DNA of 64,000 nt from Gnetum montanum (lineage: Eukaryota; Streptophyta; Gnetopsida; Gnetales; Gnetaceae). Position 1 is the stretch's first letter; every line of letters starts with the position of its first letter. The notes below the pieces were generated by a model. The model was given only the letters and a program-made list of their open reading frames with translations, did not search any database and was not told the DNA's origin. The stretch lies in NCBI GenBank assembly GCA_015680685.1, contig MNCI01004258.1, positions 308,512-372,511 on the forward strand. Reading direction: 5' to 3'. This document shows, in pieces, positions 1-11,316 of the stretch. Position numbers and translations under genes: made by a program.

Positions 1-1369
1 AACTCGTGTGATTTGTGCCTATATTAGATGCAATCTAATCTATTGTGAGATCTTGAAAGTTTCATCTCTGTTCCTTTATGTTGATGTTTGGTTTCAGGAT
101 TTCTGCTTAAAAATCCTAGTTATACAAAAGGGAGACTATAAACCCCTTAAAAGCAACATTGTTCTTCAAGTGTTTGAAGATTTGAAGGGAACCTAGGGAC
201 AGAAGAGATTTGGATAGCCCTACAAAGTGGACTAAGCCCAACTATAAATATTGGTGTGCATTGTCCATTTTATTTTTTTTTCTTGAATTTTGTTTTTGAT
301 CTTAAATTAAATGCACTATACTCTAATTTTATTTAAAAGTTTTGCAATAGCATATTTATTGTTAAATTTGAGTTACATTATGTAAATTTTTATTGAGACA
401 CCCTCTTCACCATCTAGCTGCCCTCCTCTTCTAGGGTGTGACATTCAATCCACAAAATCAAACCTATTATTTAGGGTTACCAAGCCAAGACTCATACCAC
501 TAAGCGAACACGTCATTATCTCCATTTCAATGTTTAAAAAATATTCCAACACATATTTTAAAATTACAAAGTTGCTAGCTCAAGTTTGGATAGAATTTTT
601 GGTTAGTAATAAATATTACAAGAATTTATATTCTTTAGAATGGGACTTTTAGCTTCAATAGTAATAGTCTTTATAAGTTCTAGTTTCTTGATAAGTGGTT
701 ACTTGTTTGGTAGCTCAACACATGTATTGTTTATGGGATGAAACTATAAGTTTATTGTTATTTTAACTTTTGAAATATAAAAGTAATAGAATTTTTATAG
801 TAGTTTTGAAGAATCTTTTTTTGTGTTTATTTGATAGTGAAATTTGAAATCATATTCATAGTGTCATGATTGTATAAAAATATATTAATCAATGAATTTC
901 TTTTGAAGCCTTCAAAAGTATCGAGCATATAAAGTAGAAATTTTGGAAGCCAATTGAGAATCATAAGATTGAAGCCTTTATCCCAAGTGATTAATTCTTA
1001 ATAATAAGGTATTCATTATATATTGTACTTGTAAATGTACTCCATTTCACTCCAAAATTAAAATTTTCTTTAATTTCATGCAAGCATTAAAATCTAAACA
1101 TAAGAGAACTTTTGCAATACAAGCAATCTCAAGAATATTGTTGGATGTTTTTGATGAATTTTGATCCACCATAAGTTGAAGACATTTTTGAGGAAAAATA
1201 GCAAAAGGTAAAAAATCATAGTACACGCTAAAGATGCAATTTTTAATTATACATATTGTTTGTGGTTAGCTAGAATGATCATATTGCCTACTATTTTAAT
1301 AGGTAATCTATATTGATAGAATAAATGCACCATAATGATAACAATGATACCATTTGTAATCACTTATTT
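1..1369. other. AT-rich intergenic sequence, no gene seen
   Basis: I see no coding region with recognisable domains here. The sequence is strongly AT-rich with short broken reading frames. Near 400-520 is a stretch (CATACCACTAAG and neighbours) resembling one at about 45030-45060, which suggests shared repeat ends. A transposon remnant is the likeliest content but cannot be named. Confidence 0.5.
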
Positions 1370-2190
1370 TTTCTATAAAATTTGAAATCTTAAAATTTTG
1401 TAATTTTAAAATTTGATAATCTTATTTTTAAGGAAAACGTAATGCATATGTTACAACATGAAGAAAAATGCACCTAATGCATCCATGGTTACCTTTGCTC
1501 CATTCATGTTGAAAGATAGGCTTTTAAGAAAATTACCAATTATTTTTTTAAAAAAATCAAAAGTCAAGGAAGAATAATTGATTTCTAGCTAGTTTCTTGA
1601 CATTCTCACTTCCACTTCGTCCAAACTTGCTCGTGTGGATGCTTCTCTTTGAAACCGGTGGGGGCCACCTTGACCTAATTCATGATAATCCTACCAACGT
1701 CCTAACAAAATACCTAGAGAGTATTGGACACAGGTTATAATACTTACATTACAATTTAATGTCTCTGACCGACATTAATCATTCGAAGGTGTCTTCTCCG
1801 AAAAAATCATTTTACTTATGCCTCCTTCCCTTGTTTCCTAAGAGCGAGGGCACTACACTACCTGACCTTTGTAAACAAATTTCACCCTTTCTCCATTCAT
1901 TTGTCGGTGACAAAAGGTCGGTGCTCGGTCAAAAAAGCGTCGGTGAAAGCTACGACTTGCAACTTTGGTCCACCTGGAAGTGACGTTCTTGCCAAAATAG
2001 CAATTAACATCTCATGTGAGTACACACCACCTTGAATGTTGAGAAGAACAGCAATGGAGGTTTCGTCCACGGAAATTGAGAGGACCTGCTTGCTTGGTTT
2101 TCCTACTTATTGCCAGGTGGACGTGTTCAAAGATAAGCCGCGCCCCATGAAAAGTTTTGGTAGAATAGGACGTGCTCTGTGTTATAAAAA
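1370..2190. repeat. Dispersed repeat, copy 1 (partner 6600-7370)
   Basis: Two landmarks recur in the same order and orientation at 6600-7370: an AT-rich block reading TTTTAAAATTTGATAATC, and about 750 bp later a block containing GGACGTGTTC..AGAT.AGCC.CG.CCC. Between them similarity is patchy. This looks like two old copies of one dispersed repeat or an ancient segmental duplication. The exact ends are uncertain. Confidence 0.45.
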
Positions 2191-3002
2191 CCGCAGCATA
2201 CTACTCCCCTTCTTTGGTCCCTATCCCATTCACCATGTTTGTCTTCTTTGGTCCCTATCCCATTCACCATGTTTGTCTTTTACTTAATGCTTGTCCTTGT
2301 TCCTGCCTTGGTTGCCTTCTTTCAAGGCCCTCTAATCGTGGAATCCATTATTCCCAATACTAGAATTGGTTACAATTGAGTGTATCCACTAGTTAAGGTT
2401 CTCCTCATCAAGGAGAGGAGGAGAATCAGTGCATTAAGAGCTCCTCAAAAAGAAGTCCTCACCTTCTTTATGTGTCTGCAAGAACAAGTGGGTATGGCCC
2501 CATTTGCCTTTTATGGCCTCATATCAAGCCTCCATCTATTGATCTTTCTTTTTCTATGCCTCTTTGGGATGATAGTCCCAGTAATCTTACACTTCATACT
2601 CAAATTAATTCTTACAATGCCCAGTTTGATGAGATTTTTGAGCAACATTGCAAGGATAGATTAGTTAGAAGGAAACATGATGTTTTCTTCAATGTCCCTC
2701 CATTACAACTACTCATCCTAATGTAGAATGAAGGTGAAGTCTATAGTGTACTCATTCAGATGAGTGTAGACCACTTTAAATTGTTGGGGCATTGGCATCT
2801 TATGGTCTTCTTGTTGTTGATGATTGGGTTCGCTTACGAATGGTGGAGAGTTTTCCTTGCGAGAGGAAGCCATGTTAGTCCTAAGAAAAATAGTGAGCAT
2901 GCATTATTATTATTTGCCTTAATGATTTTAATTTTAGGGTTCATTACAACATTGTTGAATGATTTCACTAACTTCCTAGGTAGTGCATGTAGCTAACTAA
3001 AA
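2191..3002 (-). pseudogene. Internal 5' part of a minus-strand Gypsy-type element (gag N-terminal region remnant)
   Basis: This lies just inside the 5' LTR at 3022-4805, reading leftwards from the primer site. A minus-strand frame starting near 2873 (MASSRKENS...) continues to NEYTIDFTFIL and then breaks at stop codons. The same layout occurs in the minus-strand element at 35640-36760, where the matching phrase is DEYVPEFTFIL, so both are remnants of one element family. I do not recognise a named domain; an N-terminal gag or leader protein is inferred from position. Near 2219-2279 there is a short direct repeat (TTTGGTCCCTATCCCATTCA twice). Confidence 0.5.
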
Positions 3003-3021
3003 TCCCCAACAACGGTGCCAA
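3003..3021 (-). promoter_or_regulatory. Primer-binding site of the minus-strand LTR element
   Basis: Read on the minus strand this is TTGGCACCGTTGTTGGGGA, directly next to the LTR end. It closely resembles the tRNA-Asp-type primer site (TGGCGCCGTTGCCGGGGA) known from Tat/Athila-like Ty3/Gypsy elements, with G-to-A and C-to-T changes. Confidence 0.7.
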
Positions 3022-4805
3022 TGATGAGCAGTGAGTATACCCTACATCCAACCATACAAAATTACAAGCGGTCACACGCAAGTCGATCAAATTCTATAGA
3101 CTTTAGTTCTCTAAATGCACATCATCTAGGTAGTGAACCTAAGAACGCAATCATTGTCTTCTTGGTTTCACTTGTGTAAGTACAAGCATATGGTTAAGTG
3201 TAACCAAGGCACATGATTTGTATAATTTTATATTTTTATCCATTTTAGCCTAAGTCTTAAAAAAGTGATCAAGTATTAATTAATTTAAGAACTATCTAAT
3301 GCCTTAAAATAATTCCTAACACAAGTATCTAGTCCCACCTACCGTACACAACTTGAATGTGTTACAACATTGCTGGGTTACCAACTACTAGCACTACTAG
3401 GATTACCAAGTGTTAATGCTATGTTCGAGGTGGTCATACTTAAGTGTGTATTATTAATCTTATTTAATTAACTGAGGACATGGAAGTAAATTGCATAAAT
3501 GGTAGAGTGCATTCCAAATGTTGCAAGGTATTTGATGAGACACGATATCGCATGTACCGCAATATCGTATCCCATGCGATATCGCGTACGCAATATTGCG
3601 TCGTCCCCTGCGATATCGCGTATGCGATATCGCGGTCCACTGCCAAATCTATAAATAAGAGGTGACACTCTCCTCATTTCTCATCCTAGGCTTAAAGTAG
3701 GGAAACTCTGGCAGTTTGATCACTTCAAAGATAGAATATTTTCCATGTGCTCGCAGGAGGAGTCCCCAAGTGAACGGATCTTTATTCGAGCAGCTTTGTA
3801 CCTGAACGCAAGTTGTGTACGGCAATAAAGACGAGCTTTGTGATAAACCTTACAGTGCATGGAATAGGATTTATTACCTGCATTAGCGCGGCATGAGTAC
3901 GACTTGATTACGAGCATTGACGAATGTGTACGGCTAATCAAGGAATCGGCTACTCATCCTGATTAGTCTCTCTCACCCTCAACTCCTAGAATACGGGATG
4001 AGTACAACTTGATTATGAGCATCTACGAATGTGTACGACTAGTCAAGGAATCGGTTGCTCATCATGTTTAGGCTAGTTAAGTGCCTCAGTACGACCACTT
4101 CGAGCACGTGCGTTACGTGTGGTTATCCCAGTAACGATTAGCGTTTGGTAGCCACAGTTGCATAGTTCAGGGTGTGTAGGGTAAGTGGGAATGGATGTTG
4201 ATGCTAGTTAACTTAGACTTAGGTCCTTAGTTAGAGTTAGTTAGTCTCTCAACCCTTCACCTTGATAGCATAAGAGAAAAAACCATAAAAGACCATAAAA
4301 ATCATATACCTTGGACTTACTTAACCATACACCGTGACAACTACAAGTAAGTAAGTCTGGGAAGACAACGAATGATTAACCCCAAGTGTTCCATGGGGCA
4401 TTTAGGCATTTAGTCTGCGGAGTTTGATCGGATCGTGCGTGCTACGCTCGTTTCGTATGGTTGAGTGTAGGGGTACCTCGCCACTCATCAGTATTCCAAA
4501 AAGTTCATCTTTATTGCCATCACACATCAAAGTGTCTAGGTACATCAATGCTTGAATAAGGATCCGTACACTTCTTGACTCCTACTGTGGGCATGTAGAA
4601 AATATTCTAACTACTGTGGAAACAAATTGCAAGAACTTCCCTAAGCTATTGAATAATCAATGTCATAAATGCAATGGGTGCACGTATTTATATAGGCAAA
4701 CTCAAACACCATGTCAATGCATATGCATCGATGCATCAAATCCATCGATGCACTAGATTCGTTGATGCATGCTTGTCGATGCAACCCATCAATGACAATT
4801 CATCA
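3022..4805 (-). mobile_element. 5' LTR of a Ty3/Gypsy-type element, interrupted by a nested solo LTR
   Basis: The LTR starts TGATGAG at 3022 beside the primer site and ends TTCATCA at 4805. It is interrupted at 3533-4490 by another LTR plus a 5-bp duplication. Without the insertion it is about 821 bp, the same size as the LTRs at 5739-6558 and 24736-25558. On the minus strand it contains a TATA-like box (near 4685-4695), an AATAAA signal (near 4510) and, upstream of the TATA, palindromic ATGCATCGATGCAT-type words (4720-4785). Confidence 0.75.
3533..4490 (+). mobile_element. Solo LTR (Ty3/Gypsy type), duplication GTATT
   Basis: It begins TGATGAGACACGATATCG and ends CGCCACTCATCA. GTATT flanks it at 3528-3532 and 4491-4495, a perfect 5-bp target duplication, and no internal region is present, so this is a solo LTR left by recombination between two LTRs. 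U3 carries an array of GATATCGCG palindromes at 3543-3640, followed by the TATA box CTATAAATA (about 3648) and an AATAAA signal near 3824. It sits inside the older minus-strand LTR at 3022-4805, which resumes cleanly after it. Confidence 0.88.
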
Positions 4806-4869
4806 TATATGCAAACTATGAGTGTATGTAATGAATTGGTAAAAGGCTTATGCTTCTAAAAGTAATAAA

Positions 4870-5738
4870 TCATAATCACATAATAATGTTGAGTAAGGTG
4901 TTTGCATCTTTGCCTTTAACTCATCTAGAAGAAATTTTTTTTGCACTATTTCATAATCTTTTCAAAGTTTAGCATTGAGCTTAGGTTCTTAAAAAAAACA
5001 CATCTATACAATACAACAAGATAGATGATAGTCTAAAAAATTTATTTGCTAACCTTTGAAGCCCAAAGTATTAAATCCTTACACTTACTTTTAAAAGCAT
5101 ACAAAGCCTTGAAACCTCATGCACTTCCTTCTTTGATGCACTTCCTCCACATGTAATTGTTCATATAAATGAGACCCAAATATTTAAAAGAATCTATAAA
5201 TTGCACACTGGTAAAAAATGGAAGTTATAATAGATATTTCTTATACCCCATATCAGTAACAATAATTTTCTAAAATTTACAGCATATTTTGGATACTTTT
5301 TGTAGTAGTGGAGATGAAGGCAACATCATCTACATATAAAAGAAGATTCACTACATAGGATCCAATTTTGATAACATGACTATCTTACTTGTTGCATGGT
5401 CATTCCTACATTTTGTTAATAAAGATACTAAAGAGAGTTGAAAAAAGTGGACAACTTTGCTTAACTCCAATTTTGCTTTAGAATTGAAGTTTTTTCTCTA
5501 AATTGAATTGCTGCTGTTTATACAACCAAATTGGAAGAAAGACTAATTTTATGCAAGTGCAACTATAGTTTTGTACTAACCACAAAATGATTCTCTAAAT
5601 ATTAAAAAGGATATTTTTTTGGAGAGTTCCAAACCTTTGTATATAAATGGAAGATATTTGTTAAGCAATATAACCAAAGGCCTTATAATCTAATACTTGT
5701 TGACAATGCAATTTGTAATTATGCATGTTGGTTATGGT
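4870..5738 (-). pseudogene. LINE reverse transcriptase remnant
   Basis: Read on the minus strand, broken frames contain GVKQSCPLFSTLF (like the LINE motif G..QGCPLSP.LF, near 5430-5470), then LYVDDVAFIS with the YxDD catalytic core (near 5310-5340), then DSFKYLG and GFKALYAF.. (5060-5200), typical of the downstream thumb region of plant LINE reverse transcriptases. Stops and shifts are frequent, so it is dead. The 5' part is missing; the LTR at 5739 abuts it. Confidence 0.72.
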
Positions 5739-6558
5739 TGATGATAAGTGGCGAGGTACCGCTACGCCCAATTATATGCAACACTAAGGCGTTCACACAC
5801 GATCTAGTTGAATTCCATGGACCTATAGTTCTCTAGTGCACTAATTCTCTAAGAAGTGAAATGGGCATTGAGAACATTTGTTGTCTTCCCAACTACACTT
5901 GTGAAGCTCAAGAATATGGTTTAAGTGTAATTGAGGCACATGATTTTTATCATTTTATGTTTTGTAAGTTTAATCGCCTACAACAATAATAAACGATAGA
6001 GTAATTTAACATCTAATTTATCCATTGCCTAGCTAACCTAACACAAGTACCTGTTCCACTTTCCTGGACACATCCTAAACACATATAGCCCTGTTGGGTT
6101 ACCAAACGTTAAGCGTTTCTGGGTTACCATGTGCTACACATATGCTCGTGGTCGTGCTTGTGTTCATTAACAATTGGAAATTACTTGCTTAATGGCAATG
6201 CATTAAAGTAAAGTGCATGAACGTAGAGTGCATGAATATTAAATGCATTAAGTAAACATTAATCTATTCTCAGTGTTGCAAGGATGATCAAGAGGGTTTG
6301 TTTCTATTGTCGTCACATTGTTGTGCCTAGGTACATCAGTGCTCGAACAAAGGTTTGTACACACTCAGACTCTTGCCGCGGGCACTCAGAAAATATTCTA
6401 ACTCTGGAGAAAACAAATTGCAAGAACTTTGCTATCTATGAAAAAAATATGTAAAACTATCTGAAAATCATGAGCCCAAGTGTTGTATTTAGCATCGTGG
6501 GCTTTGACATCAGGTATCCCATATTGAGGCTTCGAGCCAATCAAATCATGACTCATCA
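5739..6558 (-). mobile_element. Probable solo LTR (Ty3/Gypsy type)
   Basis: It starts TGATGATAAGTGGCGAGG and ends GACTCATCA, about 820 bp. It aligns in order with the other minus-strand LTRs: cap-proximal AGAATATTTTCTGAGTGCCC near 6380-6400, and the GGTTACCAA phrases near 6090-6130. No primer site is visible on the left nor purine tract on the right, and the flanking 5-mers (ATGGT, ATTAA) do not match, so it is probably a solo LTR whose duplication has decayed. Confidence 0.7.
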
Positions 6559-6599
6559 ATTAACCTATAAGTCAATGGAGCATATCAAGTAATTATAAA

Positions 6600-7370
6600 A
6601 TATTAAAATTTTTAATGTTAAATTGTATTACAAATATAAATTTCATAATTTTAAAATTTGATAATCATTTCTTCAATGAAAAGTAATACAAATGTTAATA
6701 CATGAATAAAAACGGTATAGTGGTGGGGAAGATTAAATGGGGTTGGATCTCTTTTGACTACCTTTACAGTTTTGGCAACATGCTGAGACGACGGTAATAA
6801 CGATTTAAACTTAAATTTTATAAAGCATTTTGCAAATGCTAATAAAGGGCACATGTTAAAGTCATAGATAATTTAAAGTGCAGATTATGAGTCCAAAATT
6901 TCTAAGGCAAAAGTTCTCTACCGGCAGGCAATAATGACATGGCGACATACAGAACAAAAGAAATGCAACCCTGGATAACGAGCTCAATACACTAGCTAAT
7001 ACTTCAATGCACGCCATTTTAGTAACCATTTTATTAAGTACAGTAAGCCTTTTAACAAGAATAACGATCATAAACAAATTTCATGGACAAATCCCTCTTG
7101 CTAAAAGCACATTCAAGTTTAAAGCTATTGACATCTACTGCAAGTACCACCTTAAATGTTTGGTAGGAGAGAGAACGGAAGTCTGCCTTAAAGGTGTGAT
7201 AGGAACAAGAGCGGAAGTCCCGTCCAAAAAAATGGCGAGGTACTACATAGCCAGTTTGGCTAGTTAATGGCCATGCATGTGCTTTTAGCAAGCACATGAA
7301 ATAGTTAATGGGTGGTCGACGTGTTCTAAGATGAGCCACGTCCCAGGGAGAATAGTATGTTCCATCAATG
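6600..7370. repeat. Dispersed repeat, copy 2 (partner 1370-2190)
   Basis: It shares the landmarks described for 1370-2190 in the same order. Reading frames here (for example 7007-7267 and 7052-7339) lie on opposite strands over each other and match nothing I recognise, so I do not call them genes. Confidence 0.45.
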
Positions 7371-9249
7371 ATAAAGCTCCTTTGCCTTGACGTTAGTGGG
7401 TGATAAATGCCTCCTTCCTTCCTTCCAGCTCTGAGAAGTATGTGACACCCACGTCACATCATGAGCTTCTAGGCCCAATACTAAAAGCAGCTTTTTGGGG
7501 GTGTCGGACCCCCGAAAACAAGTTTTATTGAAATTAAAGGTGCATCAATTACAACAACTTGAATAAGTCATAGGGTTAATTACAACAACTTGAATAAGTC
7601 ATAGGGTTAAAGGAAAGGGAAAACTGAGAGCATCGTGAACGACACTCGCGAAACACCTTAGAAATAAAGAGTATTAGAGGAGGAAACCCAAGTTGGGGCA
7701 CAACCAAATGTTCGCACAGACTGGCTTGTTACAAAATAGATTGACAAAGAATTAGATGAGGCAAAGAGCTCTCAGTTAAAGATAGAGAGAATTTCAATGG
7801 TGACTCCACATAATAAAAAGGGAAAACTTTACTGATGCTAAGTGTAACTGGAACACACAGGTCTTTCCCATAGCTGCAGCAGATGAACCAATTGATGATT
7901 GTCCAGATTGAACTTGGATGCTTGAGATGTGAGTTGAAAATAGGTGAGGCGAAAGATCTCTGCAACTTCTCCAACCTAGTAAGCAAACATTTGTTAGAAT
8001 ACTCTGTCTTTTGAAATAGAACATTGCATCTTAGCTTCCAAATATAATATAAAATAGTAAACAGTTAAGTACTCCAATCAAATAAATAAAATAGCTTATT
8101 AAACTATGACAAACACGAAGAGTGTTCTTTTTTTTTATTACAGAAACTACCATGCTACAATTAAATAAATAAAATAGCTTTGCAATGAGCTAAAAGGAAG
8201 AATGCAAGGATAACCCTTTTCTGTTGTTTTTTTGTTTTCTTTTTTATGACACTACAGTGCTGGAGTTAGATAAAATAGCTGGGCAAGCGTCTTCAGATTA
8301 AGGAGGATGAAAATGGTCTCATGAAATGGCTGAAACGTGAACGGAATGGTAATGTGAAAGTGAAGTATCACTTTGATGACAGTTGTGTTTTGTCGTTGTG
8401 GAGTTATTGGTTTGCTGACGACGTGACGACTCAGAAACATGGCGCATCAGTTTACGAGGTTTTCCCGGCTCCCATTCTTTTCCACGGTTGTTGGTCTTCC
8501 GTTTTGCAAGAGGAACTTTGAAAGGTCAGAATTCGGTAGGCCTAAAATTGAAAGGCTGCTCCGGATTTCTCGTTGCAGGTGCCCAAGACAATGAGTAGTC
8601 TTTTTTAATGAAGTTAATGTTTTAGATGCAATGTATAGAGGTAACTTAAAGCCGCCACGTTAAAAGAACCGAAGATACTTTTCAAGGCATTTAAGATCTT
8701 TCTGATTTTTATTAGATATCTTGACAAAATATCAGATTTCATTCTCCATGTTACTTTAATTTACTATAATTTTAAAGCATTGATAAGAATTTGTTAGAAA
8801 AACATTGTTACTATTTTGTAATATTATATGAAAATATATTACATTCATTTTTTAAATTTCTGCTTAATTCCATAACTAAAAACATTTAAAAGTAAAATCT
8901 TATCTTAAACTAAAATCAATATATTTCCTTAATTATAAGTTCTATTTTTTAGTGGTGGCTATTTAACAAATGTTAATATGAGTGTAATTTGTCTTTTTAT
9001 TTGTTCCTTGATTGTTTTTTCAATATTAGATACTCACTTTAGTATTTGCATTGGATATATACATATTATCAAATGATGTAGTTTTAGCATAATGACTACT
9101 ATATATTTCTCCGCTAACTACTCTCTAATATAAAGTAACCAAACTTAACAAACCCTATCTTCCAACAAACACTAATTTATTAATTTAATGTAGGATCTAC
9201 AACAAACTTCACCCCCTCCCATCCTTCATTCCTTTAGCCTAACATCTAA
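7371..9249. other. Intergenic sequence, no gene supported
   Basis: It contains a 31-bp exact tandem duplication (7547-7608). Short frames at 7729-8024 (minus) and 8321-8521 (plus) show no known domain. The part at 8260-8600 is richer in G+C than its surroundings and could be a relic of an exon, but I see no splice structure that supports this. 8690-9200 is very AT-rich. Confidence 0.5.
7547..7608. repeat. 31-bp exact tandem duplication (2 copies)
   Basis: The unit AATTACAACAACTTGAATAA... (31 bp) occurs at 7547-7577 and again at 7578-7608 without change, so the duplication is recent or protected. Confidence 0.9.
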
Positions 9250-9456
9250 AGATATCTAAAAATGGAATCACTCATCCCTCCTCTGTTTCTCTACCACTTA
9301 CTCAATTTGGTTTTACCCTCTCAGTCAAGTTTGTTCTGTTTTTGTTTGTTCATAGTCCTTGTCATGAACAAACAAAGACAGAACAAAGGGTAAAACTAAA
9401 TTGAAGAAGTGGTAGAGAAATAGAGGAGGGATGAGTGATTCCGTTTTTAGATATCT
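9250..9456. repeat. Long near-perfect inverted repeat (hairpin, foldback or MITE-like)
   Basis: The left arm at 9250-9353 and the right arm at 9364-9456 are reverse complements, separated by only 10 nt (AGTCCTTGTC). Both outer ends read AGATATCT. The left arm has one block of about 11 nt (near 9320-9330) with no partner, and there are few mismatches. An RNA from either strand would fold into a stem of about 93 bp. It could be a foldback/MITE-type element or a small-RNA hairpin locus. No clear target duplication flanks it. Confidence 0.85.
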
Positions 9457-9523
9457 TCTTACCTTGTCCAATAGTCGAGCTTGGTTAAAATCATCTTATT
9501 TAAAATCATCTCGGCCAATTGAT

Positions 9524-9557
9524 AGAGAGAGAGAGAGATATATATATATATATATAT
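9524..9557. repeat. Compound microsatellite (GA)n(TA)n
   Basis: An uninterrupted run of about seven GA units passes directly into about ten TA units. Confidence 0.95.
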
Positions 9558-10603
9558 CCCTAAGCTAGTTGTGTGGTTTCGTAGGCAATGAGTAGAATTT
9601 AACTATTTATATATTTTTTAAAGCAAAAACACATCATTGAAATAGTTAACTACCAAGTTCATATTTTCCATATGTTCTCAAAAGCTAGCAAAAATATAGC
9701 AACATAGCAAAAATTTTGAGATCCTTTGAATTTGTCTTATTTGTCTTTTCTTTAATCCCGGACAATGATGAAAATAGAAAAATAGTAAAAAACCTAAACC
9801 ATAAATCAACAAAACTTCTCTCACTATTCATCATCAAAATTGAATAAAGAAATTTGAATAAAGAAATCTAAATTTATAAAACAATGGATATTGACCAAAA
9901 TAAGTTGTTCTAAAACCTTTATTACTTCATGATGAAAAGTGAAAAAAAAAAGAATCTAAATTTGTAAAACATCAAGTATTGAGGATTTGTAAGAAAGAAG
10001 CATCATTAAACTCAATGATTAGTGCTAGCATTATGATTTATTGTTTATTAGTGAAGCATAGTGTAATTGCCTGAGCACGAAACACATTAGAATGAAGGTA
10101 TGAGAAAGTCTTCTATACAAATATATACCAAATACTTTGATTTTGTCAAAGATATAACCAATAAAATTTGCTACAAAATTCTGCGAGCGTCAACATGAAT
10201 TCATGAGTCCATGGCCAAATTTTATAGCATATATATATATATGTAAAAAATGACACAAGTACCGATACAACCTTCTATGATGAGACCATCAGTTCATGAC
10301 CAAATTTAACAGCACCCACATGTATCTATCTAAGAAGTAGTGCACCTATCAATGTAAATCAGAGTCTTGCACACGCTATCAAAAATTTTTAACATTACGT
10401 TTCTTATATCATAAGATACTTTGGATTTTGGTTGTCTTCTCCTGTACGATAAAATGTTTATGTTTGTACTTTGACTTTCATGTATTAAGGTATCTCCGAC
10501 CTTGGTGACCATGTGCAACATCGATTCTATTGAAACCTGGCGCTATCTGAGCGTTATGGTAATCAAAATATTGTCTTCATTGGAACTCTCTCTCTATCCT
10601 TAA
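9558..10603. other. AT-rich intergenic sequence, no gene seen
   Basis: The content is AT-rich and low in complexity, with a short (AT)n run near 10228-10242. I find no open frame with a recognisable domain. The minus frame at 10330-10521 is short and anonymous. Confidence 0.6.
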
Positions 10604-11125
10604 TTGAGAGCTTTTTTTCCTTATCTAATTCTGTCATTCTATCTTGTAACGAGTCAGCATGATGTCATTCTATCTTGTAACGATCTAATTCTGTCATTCT
10701 ATCTTGTAACGAGTCAGCATGATGTCATTCTATCTTGTAACGAGTCAGCAGTCAGCATGGGTTGGTGGTGCCCGAATTCCGGTTGCTGGTGCCCGAATTC
10801 CGGTTTCCTCCCTTACTACTCTTGTATCTTGTATTTATAAGGCTGGTCCCTATGACTTGTTCAGGTTACTCTGTAATTCCGGTTTCCTCCCTTAATACTC
10901 TTGTATTTATAAGGCTGGTCCCTATGACTTGTTCAGGTTACTCTGTAACTGATACACTGTTAATATCAATAGAAGCCCCGTAACTGGTTACTCTGTATCT
11001 GTAACTGATACACTGTTAATATCAATAGAAACCCCGTAACTGATATCAATAGAAGCCCCGTAACTGATACACTTAATATCAATAGAAGCCCCGTAACTGA
11101 TACACTTAATATCAATAGAAAGCCC
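10604..11125 (+). repeat. LTR-like block rebuilt by several nested tandem duplications
   Basis: At least four repeat layers are visible. A 60-bp unit is exactly repeated at 10624-10683 and 10684-10743, itself containing a half-length inner repeat (GTCATTCTATCTTGTAACGA). GGTGCCCGAATTCCGG occurs twice near 10770-10804. A roughly 80-bp unit with TATTTATAAGGCTGGTCCC is repeated near 10830-10945. A short AACTGATAC...AATATCAATAGAA unit recurs about five times to 11120. TATTTATAAGG followed by a cap-like region and AATATCAATAGAA resembles the promoter and end of a Copia-type LTR, but no element body is attached. Confidence 0.75.
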
Positions 11126-11316
11126 CCCAGCCCGCCGCCCCCTTCAAAACGAATTTTGAAATGATTCAAAACGAATTTTGGACGCATACATCTCTTCTCG
11201 CCAATGCTTAAAAGTTTGGCAGAAAACTTTGCTTGGTTTGAGAAATGACTGGGAAAAGTTCTATAGAAACTACCCACTCTACCTTAAATAGAGGGTGAAT
11301 AATCACAATTTACAAA

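Noticed and set aside
3464-3677. Overlapping frames on both strands (60-69 residues)
   Set aside because: They result from the GATATCGCG palindromes in the LTR, which lack stops by chance.
7500-7545. Organelle DNA insertion (GGACCCCCGAAAACAAG region)
   Set aside because: Too short and not matching a plastid or mitochondrial gene I can recall; more likely a transposon end.
8321-8521. 66-residue frame in G+C-richer sequence, considered as an exon
   Set aside because: No partner exon with matching splice signals was found and the frame matches nothing I know.
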